A stretch of DNA of 26,053 nt from Bacteroidaceae bacterium (GTDB taxonomy: Bacteria; Bacteroidota; Bacteroidia; Bacteroidales; Bacteroidaceae): positions 1 through 26,053 of the forward strand of contig JAFZSA010000021.1 of NCBI GenBank assembly GCA_017619585.1. The letters run 5' to 3'. Positions 1 through 8,191 of this stretch are shown here, piece after piece (the stretch's first letter is position 1; each line of letters opens with the position of its first letter). The notes under the pieces are model-generated. The model ran no database searches, was not told the DNA's origin, and saw only the letters and a program-made list of their open reading frames with translations. The translations under genes and the position numbers were made by a program.

Positions 1-140
1 ATATATATTATATATATAAGTAAAATCACTTTTCAAGTTTTTTTCTCAAATAGAAACTGCCATCTGCCATCTGTACCACAATACACAAAAGGGAAATGTC
101 TTTTTAGCCTTTTCAAAACGTCGTTTTATAGTATGTTATT

Positions 141-172
141 TTTGATATTCCCCCAAAACTGCCGTACCTTTG
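141..172 (+). promoter_or_regulatory. Bacteroidota promoter (-33/-7)
   Basis: TTTG at 141-144 and TACCTTTG at 165-172, separated by 20 bases, match the Bacteroidota consensus TTTG-N19/20-TAnnTTTG. Transcription would start near 179. No proven gene follows for about 820 bases, so the transcript is either a long leader, a small-ORF mRNA or an untranslated RNA. Confidence 0.6.
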
Positions 173-202
173 CAGCAGATTTAAGAAACCAACGCGAGCG
201 TC

Positions 203-361
203 ATGGTAGGGGGCGACTACGAGTTACATGAATACTTATCTCACACAGATCTCACAGGTCTTTTAATTTCACGCAGAGAGCGCGGAAATTCGCAGAAAGA
301 TTCTCTGCTGAGAGATCAGCACTTTGTGTTTCTGACATTGAACAGAATTGTTTCTGATTGA
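203..361 (+). CDS. Possible 52-aa small ORF (doubtful)
   Basis: An open frame of 52 codons starts with ATG about 24 nt after the predicted transcription start of the 141-172 promoter and ends in TGA. The product begins MVGGDYELHEYLSH and is hydrophilic, with no signal peptide or membrane segment and no domain I recognise. Its middle third is encoded by the left arm of the inverted repeat at 262-298, which argues that it may be repeat DNA that happens to be open. There is no Shine-Dalgarno sequence, as is usual in this phylum. It is listed only because promoter and start codon are well placed. Confidence 0.2.
   Translation: MVGGDYELHEYLSHTDLTGLLISRRERGNSQKDSLLRDQHFVFLTLNRIVSD
262..298 (+). 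repeat. Left arm of 37-bp imperfect inverted repeat
   Basis: The arm contains TTTCACGCAGA and ATTCGCAGA. Read against the reverse complement of 659-695 it matches at about 32 of 37 positions. The arms are separated by 360 bases of sequence without a gene. Confidence 0.6.
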
Positions 362-658
362 AAGGCAAGCTTCCATCAGCCATACTTCTATTCACTGACT
401 GTCTTAACAGACTTCATCTCTCATCAGAGAATCTTATCCTTTCACTTTCTGATTTTAAAAAAAGTATTGATAGAGGGAATAAATCATCAGGAAAAGGAGG
501 GGGGATTTGATTTTAAGAGGTGGCAGAGTCATGACAATGACTGGTGATGGGATTTAAGATTGGACGTTAGAAGCTGGCTTTTATAGTACAAGCATAAAGC
601 ACGGCACATAAGGGATTACAAAGTAATTCCGTCCAGCTCTTAAAAGCAAATGCGTTGA

Positions 659-695
659 TATCTGCGAATATCTGCGCTTTCTGCGTGAAATTTAA
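659..695 (-). repeat. Right arm of 37-bp imperfect inverted repeat
   Basis: This is the partner of 262-298, in inverted orientation. It overlaps three 10-nt units (GATATCTGCG, AATATCTGCG, CTTTCTGCGT at 657-686). A looser similarity extends outward on both sides: CTCACACAGATCTCACAG near 241 against TTTGTGAGATTCGTGG near 728. Confidence 0.6.
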
Positions 696-898
696 TGCTC
701 AATGTTCAATGAAATAAATTCGTGTAAATTTGTGAGATTCGTGGTCTGTAAAAAAAGAGTAGGATTTGTGAGAGAATGAAAGACAGAAAATATGTTGAAG
801 AACATAAAAGTTGGGCGCTATTTGGGGGTGAAAAATAGAAAACAGACAAGCTTAACATTGTTTAACCAATAGAGTAGGAGGGGGAACAGATAAAACTA

Positions 899-906
899 TA
901 AATTTG
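899..906 (+). promoter_or_regulatory. Possible -7 element upstream of the 684-aa gene
   Basis: TAAATTTG matches TAnnTTTG and would give an mRNA leader of about 87 nt for the gene at 1000. No TTTG is found 19 bases upstream, so this is only a half match. The leader contains repeated CACACA and ACTTGCACAC motifs. Confidence 0.35.
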
Positions 907-999
907 TTGGCGATTCGGTGCTTGCACACAACTTGCACACAGAACACACACAGACATACAACTAACGACACATAAATTTAATCTAAAAACAACACAATC

Positions 1000-3054
1000 A
1001 TGAAACAAAAATTACTTAAATCTATGCTCCTACTATGCATTTTAGTGGGGGGAGTATGTAATGCGTGGGCGACGGATTATTCCTACACTTTTAGTAGTCA
1101 GCAGTATGCTGCCGCAGGTGCAAAAACTTTAAATGGAGTTTCTTGGATTATGGCCGGAACAGGAGGCTCTTTTTTTGGATATGATGGAACCAAAGGACAG
1201 CAGTTTGGTTCCGGAAACAAGCCGTTTTCAGCTATGAGTCTTACCACCTCTGGTATCAGTGGAACTATAACCAGTGTTGTAGTTAACACCTCTGGTGCTA
1301 GCAGTATAAGTGGTACGGTGGCTGTATCGGTAGACGGAAATAACTTTGAATGTAATGATAAAACAACAGCTAGTTTAACCACAACAGCTACCGACTATGA
1401 ATTTACGGGTAGTGCTTCTGGTGAAATCGTCATTTCTTGGGCACAGTCGAGTAAGAAAGCTGTTTACGTAAAATCTATTACCGTGACTTATTCTACTGGC
1501 GGTGGTTCTGAGCCTAGCATAACTCTTGGTAAAAATACCGTTAATGCAACAGAAGCTGCCGTTAGCACTACATCTATCGAAGTAACTTATAATAATCTGA
1601 CAAACTATATTGCTGATGTAAACTTCTACGAGGCTGATGGTACGACAGACGCAACCTATGACCACTCATGGTTGACAGCAGAGATAAATGGTTCTACCAA
1701 TAATTTGGATTATTCAATCGAAGCCAACACAGGCGCTGCCCGTACAGTTTATCTGAAAGTTTATGCTGTAGGTGACGAAGGTGAAGCAGAATCCAGCCTA
1801 ATTACTATCACACAAGCTAAAAAATCTGTTGCTTCCCCTGAGTTTAATCTTGAAGGAGGCAGTTATATGCAGGGAACGGAAATTACTTTGACTTCTGCAG
1901 GAAATACTATTTATTATAATATGACAACAGATGGCACCGACCCTGCTACTCCGACATCAGGCAGTACATTATATTCTGAACCAATCGCCTTGGGTAATAG
2001 TACGGCCAAAATTTGGGCTATAGCTTATGACACATATGGTAACAAAAGTTCTGTAGTAAAACGCACATACACAGGTGTTGCCCTCGCTTCCTTGCCGTTT
2101 AGCTGGACGGGAACCAAAGATGCAGGAAAGGCTGATCTAGCAGGAAAAACTGGTGTTGCTTTGTCTTTAGCTTCGGATTATGCTGCATCAAATGCTCCTT
2201 ATAGACTAAAGTTTGATGACGAAGGAAAATATGTTACCATTTATTTGGATGGAAAGCCAGAAGCTGTACATTTTACAGCAAAATTGCTTGGAGGTAAAGC
2301 TGACACGGGCTCGAAGATAAAAGTACAAGGTTCTGATGATGGTTTATCATTTACAGATATTGAAGAGTTTACCATGAAAGGTGCTGCAAACGCAACATTT
2401 GAGTTTACGACATCTAATGCTTTTGCGCCCACTCATAGAGCTGTTAAATTGGTAATGAGCTCAAAAGATCAAAATGTTGGCGTTGGTACAATATCTATTA
2501 ATTGTATTCCAGTCACACTCACTTCCGAAGGTTATGCAACCTATGCTAGCACCTATCCTCTCGACTTTACAAATAGCAACATCAAGGCTTATATAGCTAC
2601 GGCAGCTGAGGGTAGCGCTGTAAACCTTTCTGCAGTCAATAAGGTTCCTGCAAACACGGGCGTTGTGTTGAATCATGATGGTGAAATCACAGAGAATATC
2701 CCTGTATTTGACGGAAAAAATGCTGATGATGTTTCTGACAATCTTCTGCTTGTATCTGACGGTAAAGTCAAAGGCGGTACGGGTATCTATGCTTTGGCTA
2801 ACAAGAACCATGGGGTAGGTTTCTATCTGGTAAATAGCAGTGTGACAATACCTAATGGTAAGGCATATCTGCAAACAACTGCTAATACCAAGGAGTTCCT
2901 GAATTTCGACTTCAGTGATGACGAAACCGGAATCAATACGGTTAATGGTTCTGAGCTAATGGTTAATAGCCCTATTTATAACCTCTCTGGCCAGCGTATG
3001 AGTAAGTTGCAGAAGGGCATCAACATTGTGAACGGTAAGAAAGTGTTATTCTAA
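1000..3054 (+). CDS. Secreted multidomain protein with T9SS-like tail
   Basis: A 684-aa exported protein of unknown function, probably surface-attached. Residues 1-24 form a Sec signal peptide ending AWA. A beta-rich domain follows (about 25-165), then a BACON/Ig-like domain ending LITITQAK (about 173-275), a chitobiase/hexosaminidase C-terminal-type domain (about 280-358, with the pattern YYNMTTDGTDP...SGSTLYSEPI), another beta-rich domain resembling a carbohydrate-binding fold (about 360-500), and a short tail (YNLSGQRM, then KGINIVNGKKVLF). I see no catalytic motif. Known relatives of such domains act in carbohydrate binding or adhesion, and that role is inferred here. The tail resembles the end of a T9SS type-A sorting domain. 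The gene looks more A+T-rich than its neighbours. The start is supported by the signal peptide, and a 56-aa gene follows 18 nt after the stop. Confidence 0.85.
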   Translation: MKQKLLKSMLLLCILVGGVCNAWATDYSYTFSSQQYAAAGAKTLNGVSWIMAGTGGSFFGYDGTKGQQFGSGNKPFSAMSLTTSGISGTITSVVVNTSGASSISGTVAVSVDGNNFECNDKTTASLTTTATDYEFTGSASGEIVISWAQSSKKAVYVKSITVTYSTGGGSEPSITLGKNTVNATEAAVSTTSIEVTYNNLTNYIADVNFYEADGTTDATYDHSWLTAEINGSTNNLDYSIEANTGAARTVYLKVYAVGDEGEAESSLITITQAKKSVASPEFNLEGGSYMQGTEITLTSAGNTIYYNMTTDGTDPATPTSGSTLYSEPIALGNSTAKIWAIAYDTYGNKSSVVKRTYTGVALASLPFSWTGTKDAGKADLAGKTGVALSLASDYAASNAPYRLKFDDEGKYVTIYLDGKPEAVHFTAKLLGGKADTGSKIKVQGSDDGLSFTDIEEFTMKGAANATFEFTTSNAFAPTHRAVKLVMSSKDQNVGVGTISINCIPVTLTSEGYATYASTYPLDFTNSNIKAYIATAAEGSAVNLSAVNKVPANTGVVLNHDGEITENIPVFDGKNADDVSDNLLLVSDGKVKGGTGIYALANKNHGVGFYLVNSSVTIPNGKAYLQTTANTKEFLNFDFSDDETGINTVNGSELMVNSPIYNLSGQRMSKLQKGINIVNGKKVLF

Positions 3055-3072
3055 ATTTCAGGAGGAATAGTT

Positions 3073-3243
3073 ATGAAAAGATATATAAGTCCAGAGACCT
3101 CAGTTTTTGAACTGCAGATGAGAAAAGTGATCCTTAATCCCACAAGTGTGGGCATTTGGGAGGAAGAGGAAATCGAAAACGAGAATGAAATCCTGACCAA
3201 AGGTGTGATTAGCAGCAAAAACATTTGGGAAGAGGAATGGTAA
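3073..3243 (+). CDS. Small acidic 56-aa protein with IWEEE motifs
   Basis: A 56-codon gene lies 18 nt after the 684-aa gene. It is preceded by a perfect Shine-Dalgarno sequence, AGGAGG at 3060-3065, 7 nt before ATG, which is unusual in Bacteroidota and fixes the start. The product begins MKRYISPETSVFELQM and is very acidic in the second half, where GIWEEEE and NIWEEEW occur 22 residues apart, the second at the extreme C-terminus. From memory, short proteins opening MK(K/R)Y..P.T.V with a variable acidic, tryptophan-containing end are common and uncharacterised in Prevotella. There is no signal peptide or cysteine. It is probably co-transcribed with the gene before it, and a terminator follows at 3265. 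Function unknown. Confidence 0.65.
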   Translation: MKRYISPETSVFELQMRKVILNPTSVGIWEEEEIENENEILTKGVISSKNIWEEEW

Positions 3244-3264
3244 CCTGTGATTCATAATGATAGT

Positions 3265-3300
3265 AAAGCGGGCTCAGACTATTTGACTGGGTCCGCTTTT
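3265..3300 (+). terminator. Intrinsic terminator after the 56-aa gene
   Basis: A 13-bp stem pairs 3265-3277 with 3287-3299 (two G-T wobbles, no mismatch) around a 9-nt loop, ending in TTTT. It closes the 684-aa/56-aa unit and insulates it from the metalloprotease promoter at 3357. Confidence 0.8.
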
Positions 3301-3306
3301 CCTATC

Positions 3307-3341
3307 GCTAACCGCTAACCGCTAACCACTAATCGTTAAAT
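3307..3341 (+). repeat. GCTAACC heptamer array
   Basis: Three exact GCTAACC units (3307-3327) are followed by two degenerate ones (ACTAATC, GTTAAAT). It belongs to the same heptamer family as the GGTTAGN arrays elsewhere, in the opposite orientation. It lies between the terminator and the metalloprotease promoter. Confidence 0.8.
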
Positions 3342-3356
3342 AAAAAAAGTATTTTT

Positions 3357-3387
3357 TTTGTGTTTCATCTGAAAAATCTTAACTTTG
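3357..3387 (+). promoter_or_regulatory. Promoter of M6 metalloprotease gene
   Basis: TTTG (3357-3360), a 19-base spacer and TAACTTTG (3380-3387) match the Bacteroidota consensus exactly. The transcript would start near 3394, giving a leader of about 13 nt before ATG at 3407. Confidence 0.8.
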
Positions 3388-3406
3388 CACGTCAATAACT
3401 AAGATT

Positions 3407-5905
3407 ATGAAAATAAATACTGCAAAAATTCTGGCTGCTTGCCTGCTGATGATTTCAGCCTCTGCATGGGCAGTGCCAGCCCGTAGAGTAAAGAAAACTG
3501 TTACCCTGACGGACGGAACAAAGAAAGAAGTGACCCTGGTGGGAGATGAGAATATTCATTTCTACACAGATGCAGACGGGAATGCCTATGTAACGGGTCC
3601 TGATGGCTTGTATGTGAGAAAAGACCGTTCCATACTGACGGGTCAGTGGCAGGAACGTCTTGCCAAGCGTAACAAGCACCGTATTGAGCGCGCCAAGGCT
3701 CGCGGCATGAATCTGACGCCCAAGATGTTGTCTCAGAACGGAGGCAGGCATCGTGCACAGTGGGGTGCAGAACAGTACCCTATCGAGGGTTCTAAGAAAG
3801 GGTTGGTGATTCTGGTCAATTTCTCTGATTTGGCCATGAATAAGGCTCACGACCAGAAGTTCTATGACGGCTTCTTCAATGAGGTGGGCTTCAACAAGGG
3901 TGGAAACAGCGGTAGTGTGCACGACTACTTCTTTGAGTGCAGCTATAAAAAGTTTGACTTGACCTTTGATGTCTATGGCCCTGTTACCGTTAGCAAGCCT
4001 TATTCGTATTATGGCCAGAACAATTCAAACAATTATGATATGTATCCAGGAGAGTTGACGGCAGAGGCATGTAACCTTGTTGATAAACTGGGTGCCGATT
4101 TCAGTAAGTACGATTGGGACGGTGACGGAGAGGTTGACCAGGTTTATCTGATATATGCCGGTTACGGAGAACATGCGGATGCCCCCGACAATACCATTTG
4201 GCCCCATGAGTGTACGCTATCAGAAGAGAAAACGTATGGAGATGGCTCAGGACCTATCACACTGGATGGCGTAAAGGTGGATACCTATGCCATGAGCAGT
4301 GAGCTGGACGGAAACTCTGGTAATGAGCCAGCCGGCATTGGCACCGCCTGCCATGAGTTCAGCCATTGCATGTGCCTGCCTGATTTCTATGACACGTCTG
4401 GGGAAGGAAGATACGGAATGGATGAGTGGGACCTAATGGATTATGGTTCATACTCTGGCCCCAACAGCGGAGGATGTCCTGTTCCCTATACCTGCTACGA
4501 GCGTATGTACTGCGGATGGCTGACTCCTACGGTACTGAGCAACCCTTGCTTGGTAAGGGATATGAAGTCGCTGTACGAGGCTCCCGAGGCATACATTATT
4601 TATAATGACAAGAATCCCAACGAGTATTACATGCTGGCCAACTACCAGCAAAAGGGCTTTGGAGCCTACTATCCGGCTCACGGCATGCTGGTGCTGCATG
4701 TTTACTTTGATTCAGAGGTATGGACGAACAATACTGTTAACTCTACTTCATGGCAGCATATGACCATTATCCCGGCCGACGGCCGACTGACTGGTGAGAC
4801 TAATTCTGCTGACACTTGGCCTGGAAAGTCCAAGAAAACAGCCCTTACGGATACATCTACCCCGGCTGCTGAACTGCATGACGGAAGCTATCTGGGCAAG
4901 CCTATTAGTGAAATAGAAGAGAGTGACAAAGGTAAGATAACCTTTCTCTTCAACGGCGGAATTCCGCTGGATATGCCTGTTGCCACAGATCCTACTGACG
5001 TCACTAAGGATGGCTTTACAGCCAACTGGGCAGCTGTAGAGGGTGCTACCGACTACAAGGTTCTGCTGACAGCAGCAGATAAGGAGGCGCAGCAGCATAG
5101 CCTGGATGAGATAACCCTACTGAAGGAGGACTTCAGCGGCTTCAATAACGGAAAGGCAAATGATGGCTCAACGGATTTGAGCGAAAGTTTGGATGACTAT
5201 ACTAAGATGCCAGGCTGGACAGGCGATAAACTGTACACCACGCCTAATGATGAAGTTAAGATGAGTACCTCTAAAAAACCTGGTGGTATCTACGCGCCTT
5301 GGCTTACGGCACAGAACAGTAAGGTGACGTTGGACTTTACCGTACGCAGATACGGAAATGATAAAGCGCCTTTACTCGTCCGCTTTGGTGAGGGATCAGA
5401 TGTGGTAGGTTATAATCTTGACGAGGAGATAGAACTAACAGACCAGCCAGTCCGCCATGTGATTACCATCCCGGTAGAAGAGAACGATTTCTGGTGGGGA
5501 CTGGAGTGTGAGAAGCGCTGTTACATATCAGAGATGAGTACGTATGACGGTGAGGTGACAGCAGAGCAGATAGATGCCGGTGTTGTAAATGTGAGCTTTT
5601 CAGAGACCACTTACGTGACAACGGAAGGCAACTCTTATCAGTTCACAGGTTTGTCACCCAAGTATAACTACACATATAGTGTTCGTGCAATCTCTAATGA
5701 TGGCTACAGCGAATGGAGTAACAATGTAAACGTTACGCTGAGCAATGAGACCCGTATAAAGAGCCTCACCCCAACCCTCTCCAAAGGCGAGGGGGCAGTT
5801 TACGACCTGAGCGGCCGTCAACTTGTCAACTTGTCAACTTGTCAACTTGTCAACTCTTTAAAGAAGGGGCTCTATATCATTAACGGTAAGAAGGTGGTGA
5901 GATAA
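3407..5905 (+). CDS. Secreted M6-family metalloprotease
   Basis: An 832-aa zinc endopeptidase of the M6 (immune inhibitor A-like) family, exported and probably displayed on the cell surface. Residues 1-22 are a signal peptide. A propeptide-like region follows (about 25-110), then the catalytic domain with HEFSH at 316-320, in a longer motif HEFSHCMCLPDFYD that supplies the usual third ligand Asp326. A WDLMDYGSY Met-turn segment lies at 341-349, and a DWDGDGEVD loop at 236-244 suggests calcium binding. A fibronectin-III-like domain starts near 530. The tail carries YDLSGR and ends KKGLYIINGKKVVR, like a shortened T9SS type-A signal. Two repeats are inside the tail: a C-rich palindrome encoding LTPTLSKGEG and an octamer array encoding about 13 residues. 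It has its own promoter, and a shared terminator follows at 6036. Confidence 0.9.
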   Translation: MKINTAKILAACLLMISASAWAVPARRVKKTVTLTDGTKKEVTLVGDENIHFYTDADGNAYVTGPDGLYVRKDRSILTGQWQERLAKRNKHRIERAKARGMNLTPKMLSQNGGRHRAQWGAEQYPIEGSKKGLVILVNFSDLAMNKAHDQKFYDGFFNEVGFNKGGNSGSVHDYFFECSYKKFDLTFDVYGPVTVSKPYSYYGQNNSNNYDMYPGELTAEACNLVDKLGADFSKYDWDGDGEVDQVYLIYAGYGEHADAPDNTIWPHECTLSEEKTYGDGSGPITLDGVKVDTYAMSSELDGNSGNEPAGIGTACHEFSHCMCLPDFYDTSGEGRYGMDEWDLMDYGSYSGPNSGGCPVPYTCYERMYCGWLTPTVLSNPCLVRDMKSLYEAPEAYIIYNDKNPNEYYMLANYQQKGFGAYYPAHGMLVLHVYFDSEVWTNNTVNSTSWQHMTIIPADGRLTGETNSADTWPGKSKKTALTDTSTPAAELHDGSYLGKPISEIEESDKGKITFLFNGGIPLDMPVATDPTDVTKDGFTANWAAVEGATDYKVLLTAADKEAQQHSLDEITLLKEDFSGFNNGKANDGSTDLSESLDDYTKMPGWTGDKLYTTPNDEVKMSTSKKPGGIYAPWLTAQNSKVTLDFTVRRYGNDKAPLLVRFGEGSDVVGYNLDEEIELTDQPVRHVITIPVEENDFWWGLECEKRCYISEMSTYDGEVTAEQIDAGVVNVSFSETTYVTTEGNSYQFTGLSPKYNYTYSVRAISNDGYSEWSNNVNVTLSNETRIKSLTPTLSKGEGAVYDLSGRQLVNLSTCQLVNSLKKGLYIINGKKVVR
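5764..5796 (+). repeat. C-rich palindromic element inside the M6 gene
   Basis: The element contains ACCCCAACCCTCTCC, then AAAGG, then GAGGGGG, so its ends can pair. It is read in frame as SLTPTLSKGEG, just before YDLSGR. The copy at 24457 in another gene is nearly identical and is read in the same frame. Confidence 0.8.
5817..5856 (+). repeat. GTCAACTT octamer array inside the M6 tail
   Basis: Four exact GTCAACTT units plus a final GTCAACTC encode the residues QLVNLSTCQLVNS between YDLSGR and KKGLYIINGKKVVR. It is a coding array, 8 nt period, in frame overall. Confidence 0.9.
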
Positions 5906-5907
5906 TT

Positions 5908-6015
5908 GGTTAGCGGTTAGCTGCGGCCTCAAAAAGACTATCGTAATAACGGTATAACGTTATAACGTAATAACGAAAGGCCGCCTAACGTAATAACGAT
6001 ATAACGTTATAACGG
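5908..6015 (+). repeat. Composite GGCGGCC/octamer element, copy A
   Basis: Two GGTTAGC heptamers (5908-5921) lead into GCGGCC (5923-5928), then AAAAAGACTAT, then four octamers (CGTAATAA, CGGTATAA, CGTTATAA, CGTAATAA), then GGCCGCC ending at 5985. Three more octamers run to 6015. The GC-rich ends are inverted repeats. It lies between convergent genes, ahead of the terminator. Confidence 0.85.
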
Positions 6016-6035
6016 AATTTCCGGCAAAAACAAAT

Positions 6036-6060
6036 AAAGGAGCCAAGCGGCTCCTTTTTT
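6036..6060. terminator. Bidirectional terminator between M6 and GH43 genes
   Basis: AAAGGAGCC (6036-6044) pairs perfectly with GGCTCCTTT (6049-6057) around an AAGC loop. A T-run on the plus strand and A residues on the other side allow it to end both the metalloprotease and the convergent GH43 transcript. Confidence 0.85.
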
Positions 6061-6061
6061 G

Positions 6062-8035
6062 TTAGTTAATCAGATAGGTCTTGGTTTTACCCTTGTAGGT
6101 GAACCTGACGGTGGCACGGTTGTTGGCAATAGTGCTTACCTGTATCTGTACCTCTGGGTTAGAGGCATTGGCCGTAATCTTGGAACTTTCGTGCAAGGGG
6201 GCATAGACCTGATAGTTGGTGACATCAGTATAGCCGTTGGCATTGCTGGTGAATAGGGGCTTCTGGGGGAGCTGCAGACGCTGCCCATCGACCTCTATGC
6301 TGACCTGTGGTACCTCGGGCACTACAAAGGGGTGATTGGCGTTGGCAAAGCCTATGCCGTGCAGATCCAACTGTCCCTCTGTTACCAGATAGATGGCGTG
6401 CTTGCCTGTCAGGCCCTCCACAGCAGGGACCTTAGCCCTGAAGGTCTGGGGCCAGCGTGGTGCATTGGCAGGGATGTCTATAACGGCAATCTCTTTCCCG
6501 TTCCATACATTATTATCATAGGGACCGTCCAGCATGACCTTCACCTTGCTGGCTTCCTTGCCATTAGGGGTGAGGTTCAGGCAGATTTCCGTTCCCTGCT
6601 GTATGCCCTCAAAGGCAGGCACACCTTTGGTGCTCTGAGCCAAGCCTCCAAAGCCAAAGTACTTGAAGCCTATAACGGTACCGTTACGCAGACCTGTAAG
6701 AGTCATGGAGTTGTTCCAGACATCATGATTGTCCTGCATACACTCAAAGGAGCCCGGACCTGCCAGATAGCAGGCTATACCGGCTGAATAATACTGATAG
6801 GGGGGCAGACCAAAGATGTTGAAACCCTCGCTGGTTACCTCGGCACCTGTATATTCCATGCCGTTAGATGCCTTGGCAGTCCACTCGTTGTTGAGGGCAT
6901 AGGCATCATAACCCGTTATGCGTACCTTGCCGCCTTTGGCAACGGGCTTCTTGTCCCACTGAATCTTAACAGGTGCCACCATTGCCTGACGGGCATTGCC
7001 GAAGCCACGGGGAGGACGGTGATAGAAGACATACCACTGACCGTTTATCTCCTGCAGGGAGCCATGGGTGTTGTGTCCGTAGTTGGTGGTGGTGAGTGCT
7101 GTGCCATCGGCATTGGGGACTACGCCACGTGAATCCACCAACACGCCACCTGCTCGCCAAGGACCTAAGGGAGAATCTCCGTAGGCATAGCGCAGGGTAC
7201 TGTTGGAATTGCCTATGCCGTATTCCTTTCCACTATGGCCTGAGAATACCATCACATATTTGTTGCCTACCTTACGGATGCTGCTGGCCTCGAAGAAATT
7301 GAAGTCCAGAGGGTTCTGTCCCTGGTATAGCGCCTTGTACTGGCTACCTTCCTTATCCAGCAGGCGTCCGTCATGACTGCTGGCAGGAATGAAGGGGTCT
7401 ATAAGCTCTGTGCCTGGGCGCTTGCTGAACATGGTGTTCTGGTCCAGTTGGCAGGCGGTACTGTGCTGGAAGCCGTAGAAGACATAGGCACGGAAGCCTT
7501 TATTGCAATCTGGGTCTTTCTTGTTGGTAACCTCCTCGATATATACAGAGGGGTCGAAGTCTATGAGGGAACCATCCACACAGGCCTTGCCGTCAGGTGT
7601 CAGATTGACGGGTGTAAAGGGACCGTCGGGTCTGTCGCCCTTGCATACCATTGCCACACGCCTCCAACCACGACTGTGAGGATAGAGCCAGTAGGTCTTC
7701 TTGCCTGTTTGCGGGTCTTTGGTCTCTACCAAGTCAGGGGCATACATGGTGTCCCAGCGTCCATCTACGTAATAGGTGAAGACGGGACCTTCATCGCGCC
7801 AGTCGGTAAGGTTCTCAACGGGTGCCGACCACATGCGGATATCATTTCCACAGTATTCACTGTAGTGGGTATCATGCGAGCCTATGATGTAAGCACGCAT
7901 CTTACCTGGGCGGTCAGGGTCTTCAAACACACGGGGCTCGCCATCAGGCAGATGCTCCCATAGGGGCAGATACGGGTTCTGTGCCTGCCCAAAGAGGGCA
8001 AAGGCAGAGAAAAGGGATAATAAAGTGTATTTCAT
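6062..8035 (-). CDS. Secreted GH43 glycoside hydrolase with CBM6-like domain
   Basis: A 657-aa exported glycosidase of family GH43 (five-bladed beta-propeller; known members are mostly alpha-L-arabinofuranosidases and beta-xylosidases). Residues 1-18 form a signal peptide. Candidate catalytic residues are Asp39 (FEDP, general base), Asp161 (IDFDPSVY, pKa modulator) and Glu249 (FFEASSI, general acid). A C-terminal beta-sandwich (about 420-560), ending HAIYLVTEGQLDLHGIGFA, looks like a CBM6 domain, and about 80 further residues may be another beta domain. No T9SS tail is seen. The upstream gap contains only repeats and no recognisable promoter, so it is probably read through from tex. The exact substrate cannot be told from sequence. 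Confidence 0.88.
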   Translation of the reverse strand: MKYTLLSLFSAFALFGQAQNPYLPLWEHLPDGEPRVFEDPDRPGKMRAYIIGSHDTHYSEYCGNDIRMWSAPVENLTDWRDEGPVFTYYVDGRWDTMYAPDLVETKDPQTGKKTYWLYPHSRGWRRVAMVCKGDRPDGPFTPVNLTPDGKACVDGSLIDFDPSVYIEEVTNKKDPDCNKGFRAYVFYGFQHSTACQLDQNTMFSKRPGTELIDPFIPASSHDGRLLDKEGSQYKALYQGQNPLDFNFFEASSIRKVGNKYVMVFSGHSGKEYGIGNSNSTLRYAYGDSPLGPWRAGGVLVDSRGVVPNADGTALTTTNYGHNTHGSLQEINGQWYVFYHRPPRGFGNARQAMVAPVKIQWDKKPVAKGGKVRITGYDAYALNNEWTAKASNGMEYTGAEVTSEGFNIFGLPPYQYYSAGIACYLAGPGSFECMQDNHDVWNNSMTLTGLRNGTVIGFKYFGFGGLAQSTKGVPAFEGIQQGTEICLNLTPNGKEASKVKVMLDGPYDNNVWNGKEIAVIDIPANAPRWPQTFRAKVPAVEGLTGKHAIYLVTEGQLDLHGIGFANANHPFVVPEVPQVSIEVDGQRLQLPQKPLFTSNANGYTDVTNYQVYAPLHESSKITANASNPEVQIQVSTIANNRATVRFTYKGKTKTYLIN

Positions 8036-8042
8036 ATTTATG

Positions 8043-8105
8043 GGTTAGCGGTTAGGGGTTAGTGGTTAGCGGTTAGCGGTTAGGGGTTAGGGGTTAGTGG
8101 TTAGC
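8043..8105 (+). repeat. Nine-unit GGTTAGN heptamer array
   Basis: Nine uninterrupted 7-nt units, GGTTAG followed by C, G, T, C, C, G, G, T, C. Only the last base varies. It begins 7 bases upstream of the GH43 start codon, so it makes up the immediate upstream leader of that gene (as CTAACC units on the coding strand). Confidence 0.95.
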
Positions 8106-8108
8106 GGT

Positions 8109-8165
8109 GGGCGGCCCAAAGAAATGTCGTAATAACGATATAACGTAATAACGAAGAGGCCGCCC
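8109..8165 (+). repeat. Composite GGCGGCC/octamer element, copy B
   Basis: GGGCGGCC (8109-8116) and its exact reverse complement GGCCGCCC (8158-8165) flank AAAGAAATGT and three octamers (CGTAATAA, CGATATAA, CGTAATAA). The nine-unit heptamer array lies directly to its left and an A/T-rich array to its right. It has the same orientation as the other copies although both flanking genes are on the minus strand. Confidence 0.85.
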
Positions 8166-8191
8166 CATTTTTCATTTTTTCATTTTTTTCA
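8166..8191 (-). repeat. ATGAAAAA-type array overlapping the tex stop codon
   Basis: On the minus strand, units ATGAAAAAA, ATGAAAAA and ATGAAAA follow one another. The TGA stop codon of tex lies within the first unit. Confidence 0.7.

Larger units (their letters stand above)
1..999. other. Gene-poor leader region
   Basis: No convincing protein gene lies in these 999 bases. It begins with an AT-dinucleotide run (about 1-19), then a GCCATCT heptamer repeated twice (60-73), a good Bacteroidota promoter (141-172), a doubtful 52-codon frame (203-361), and a 37-bp imperfect inverted repeat with arms at 262-298 and 659-695. The right arm contains 10-nt units ending in TCTGCG, and heptamers starting AATG follow at 694-714. 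The rest (about 300-655 and 715-895) shows no coding or RNA structure that I recognise. Confidence 0.6.

Noticed and set aside
613..631. Small hairpin around GGATTACAAAGTAATTCC as a terminator.
   Set aside because: The stem has a bulge and no T-run follows.
8043..8105. GGTTAGG units look like telomere repeats (TTAGGG).
   Set aside because: Only some units read GGTTAGG; the last base varies among C, G and T, the array is internal, and other arrays in the window have unrelated units. There is no sign of a linear replicon end.
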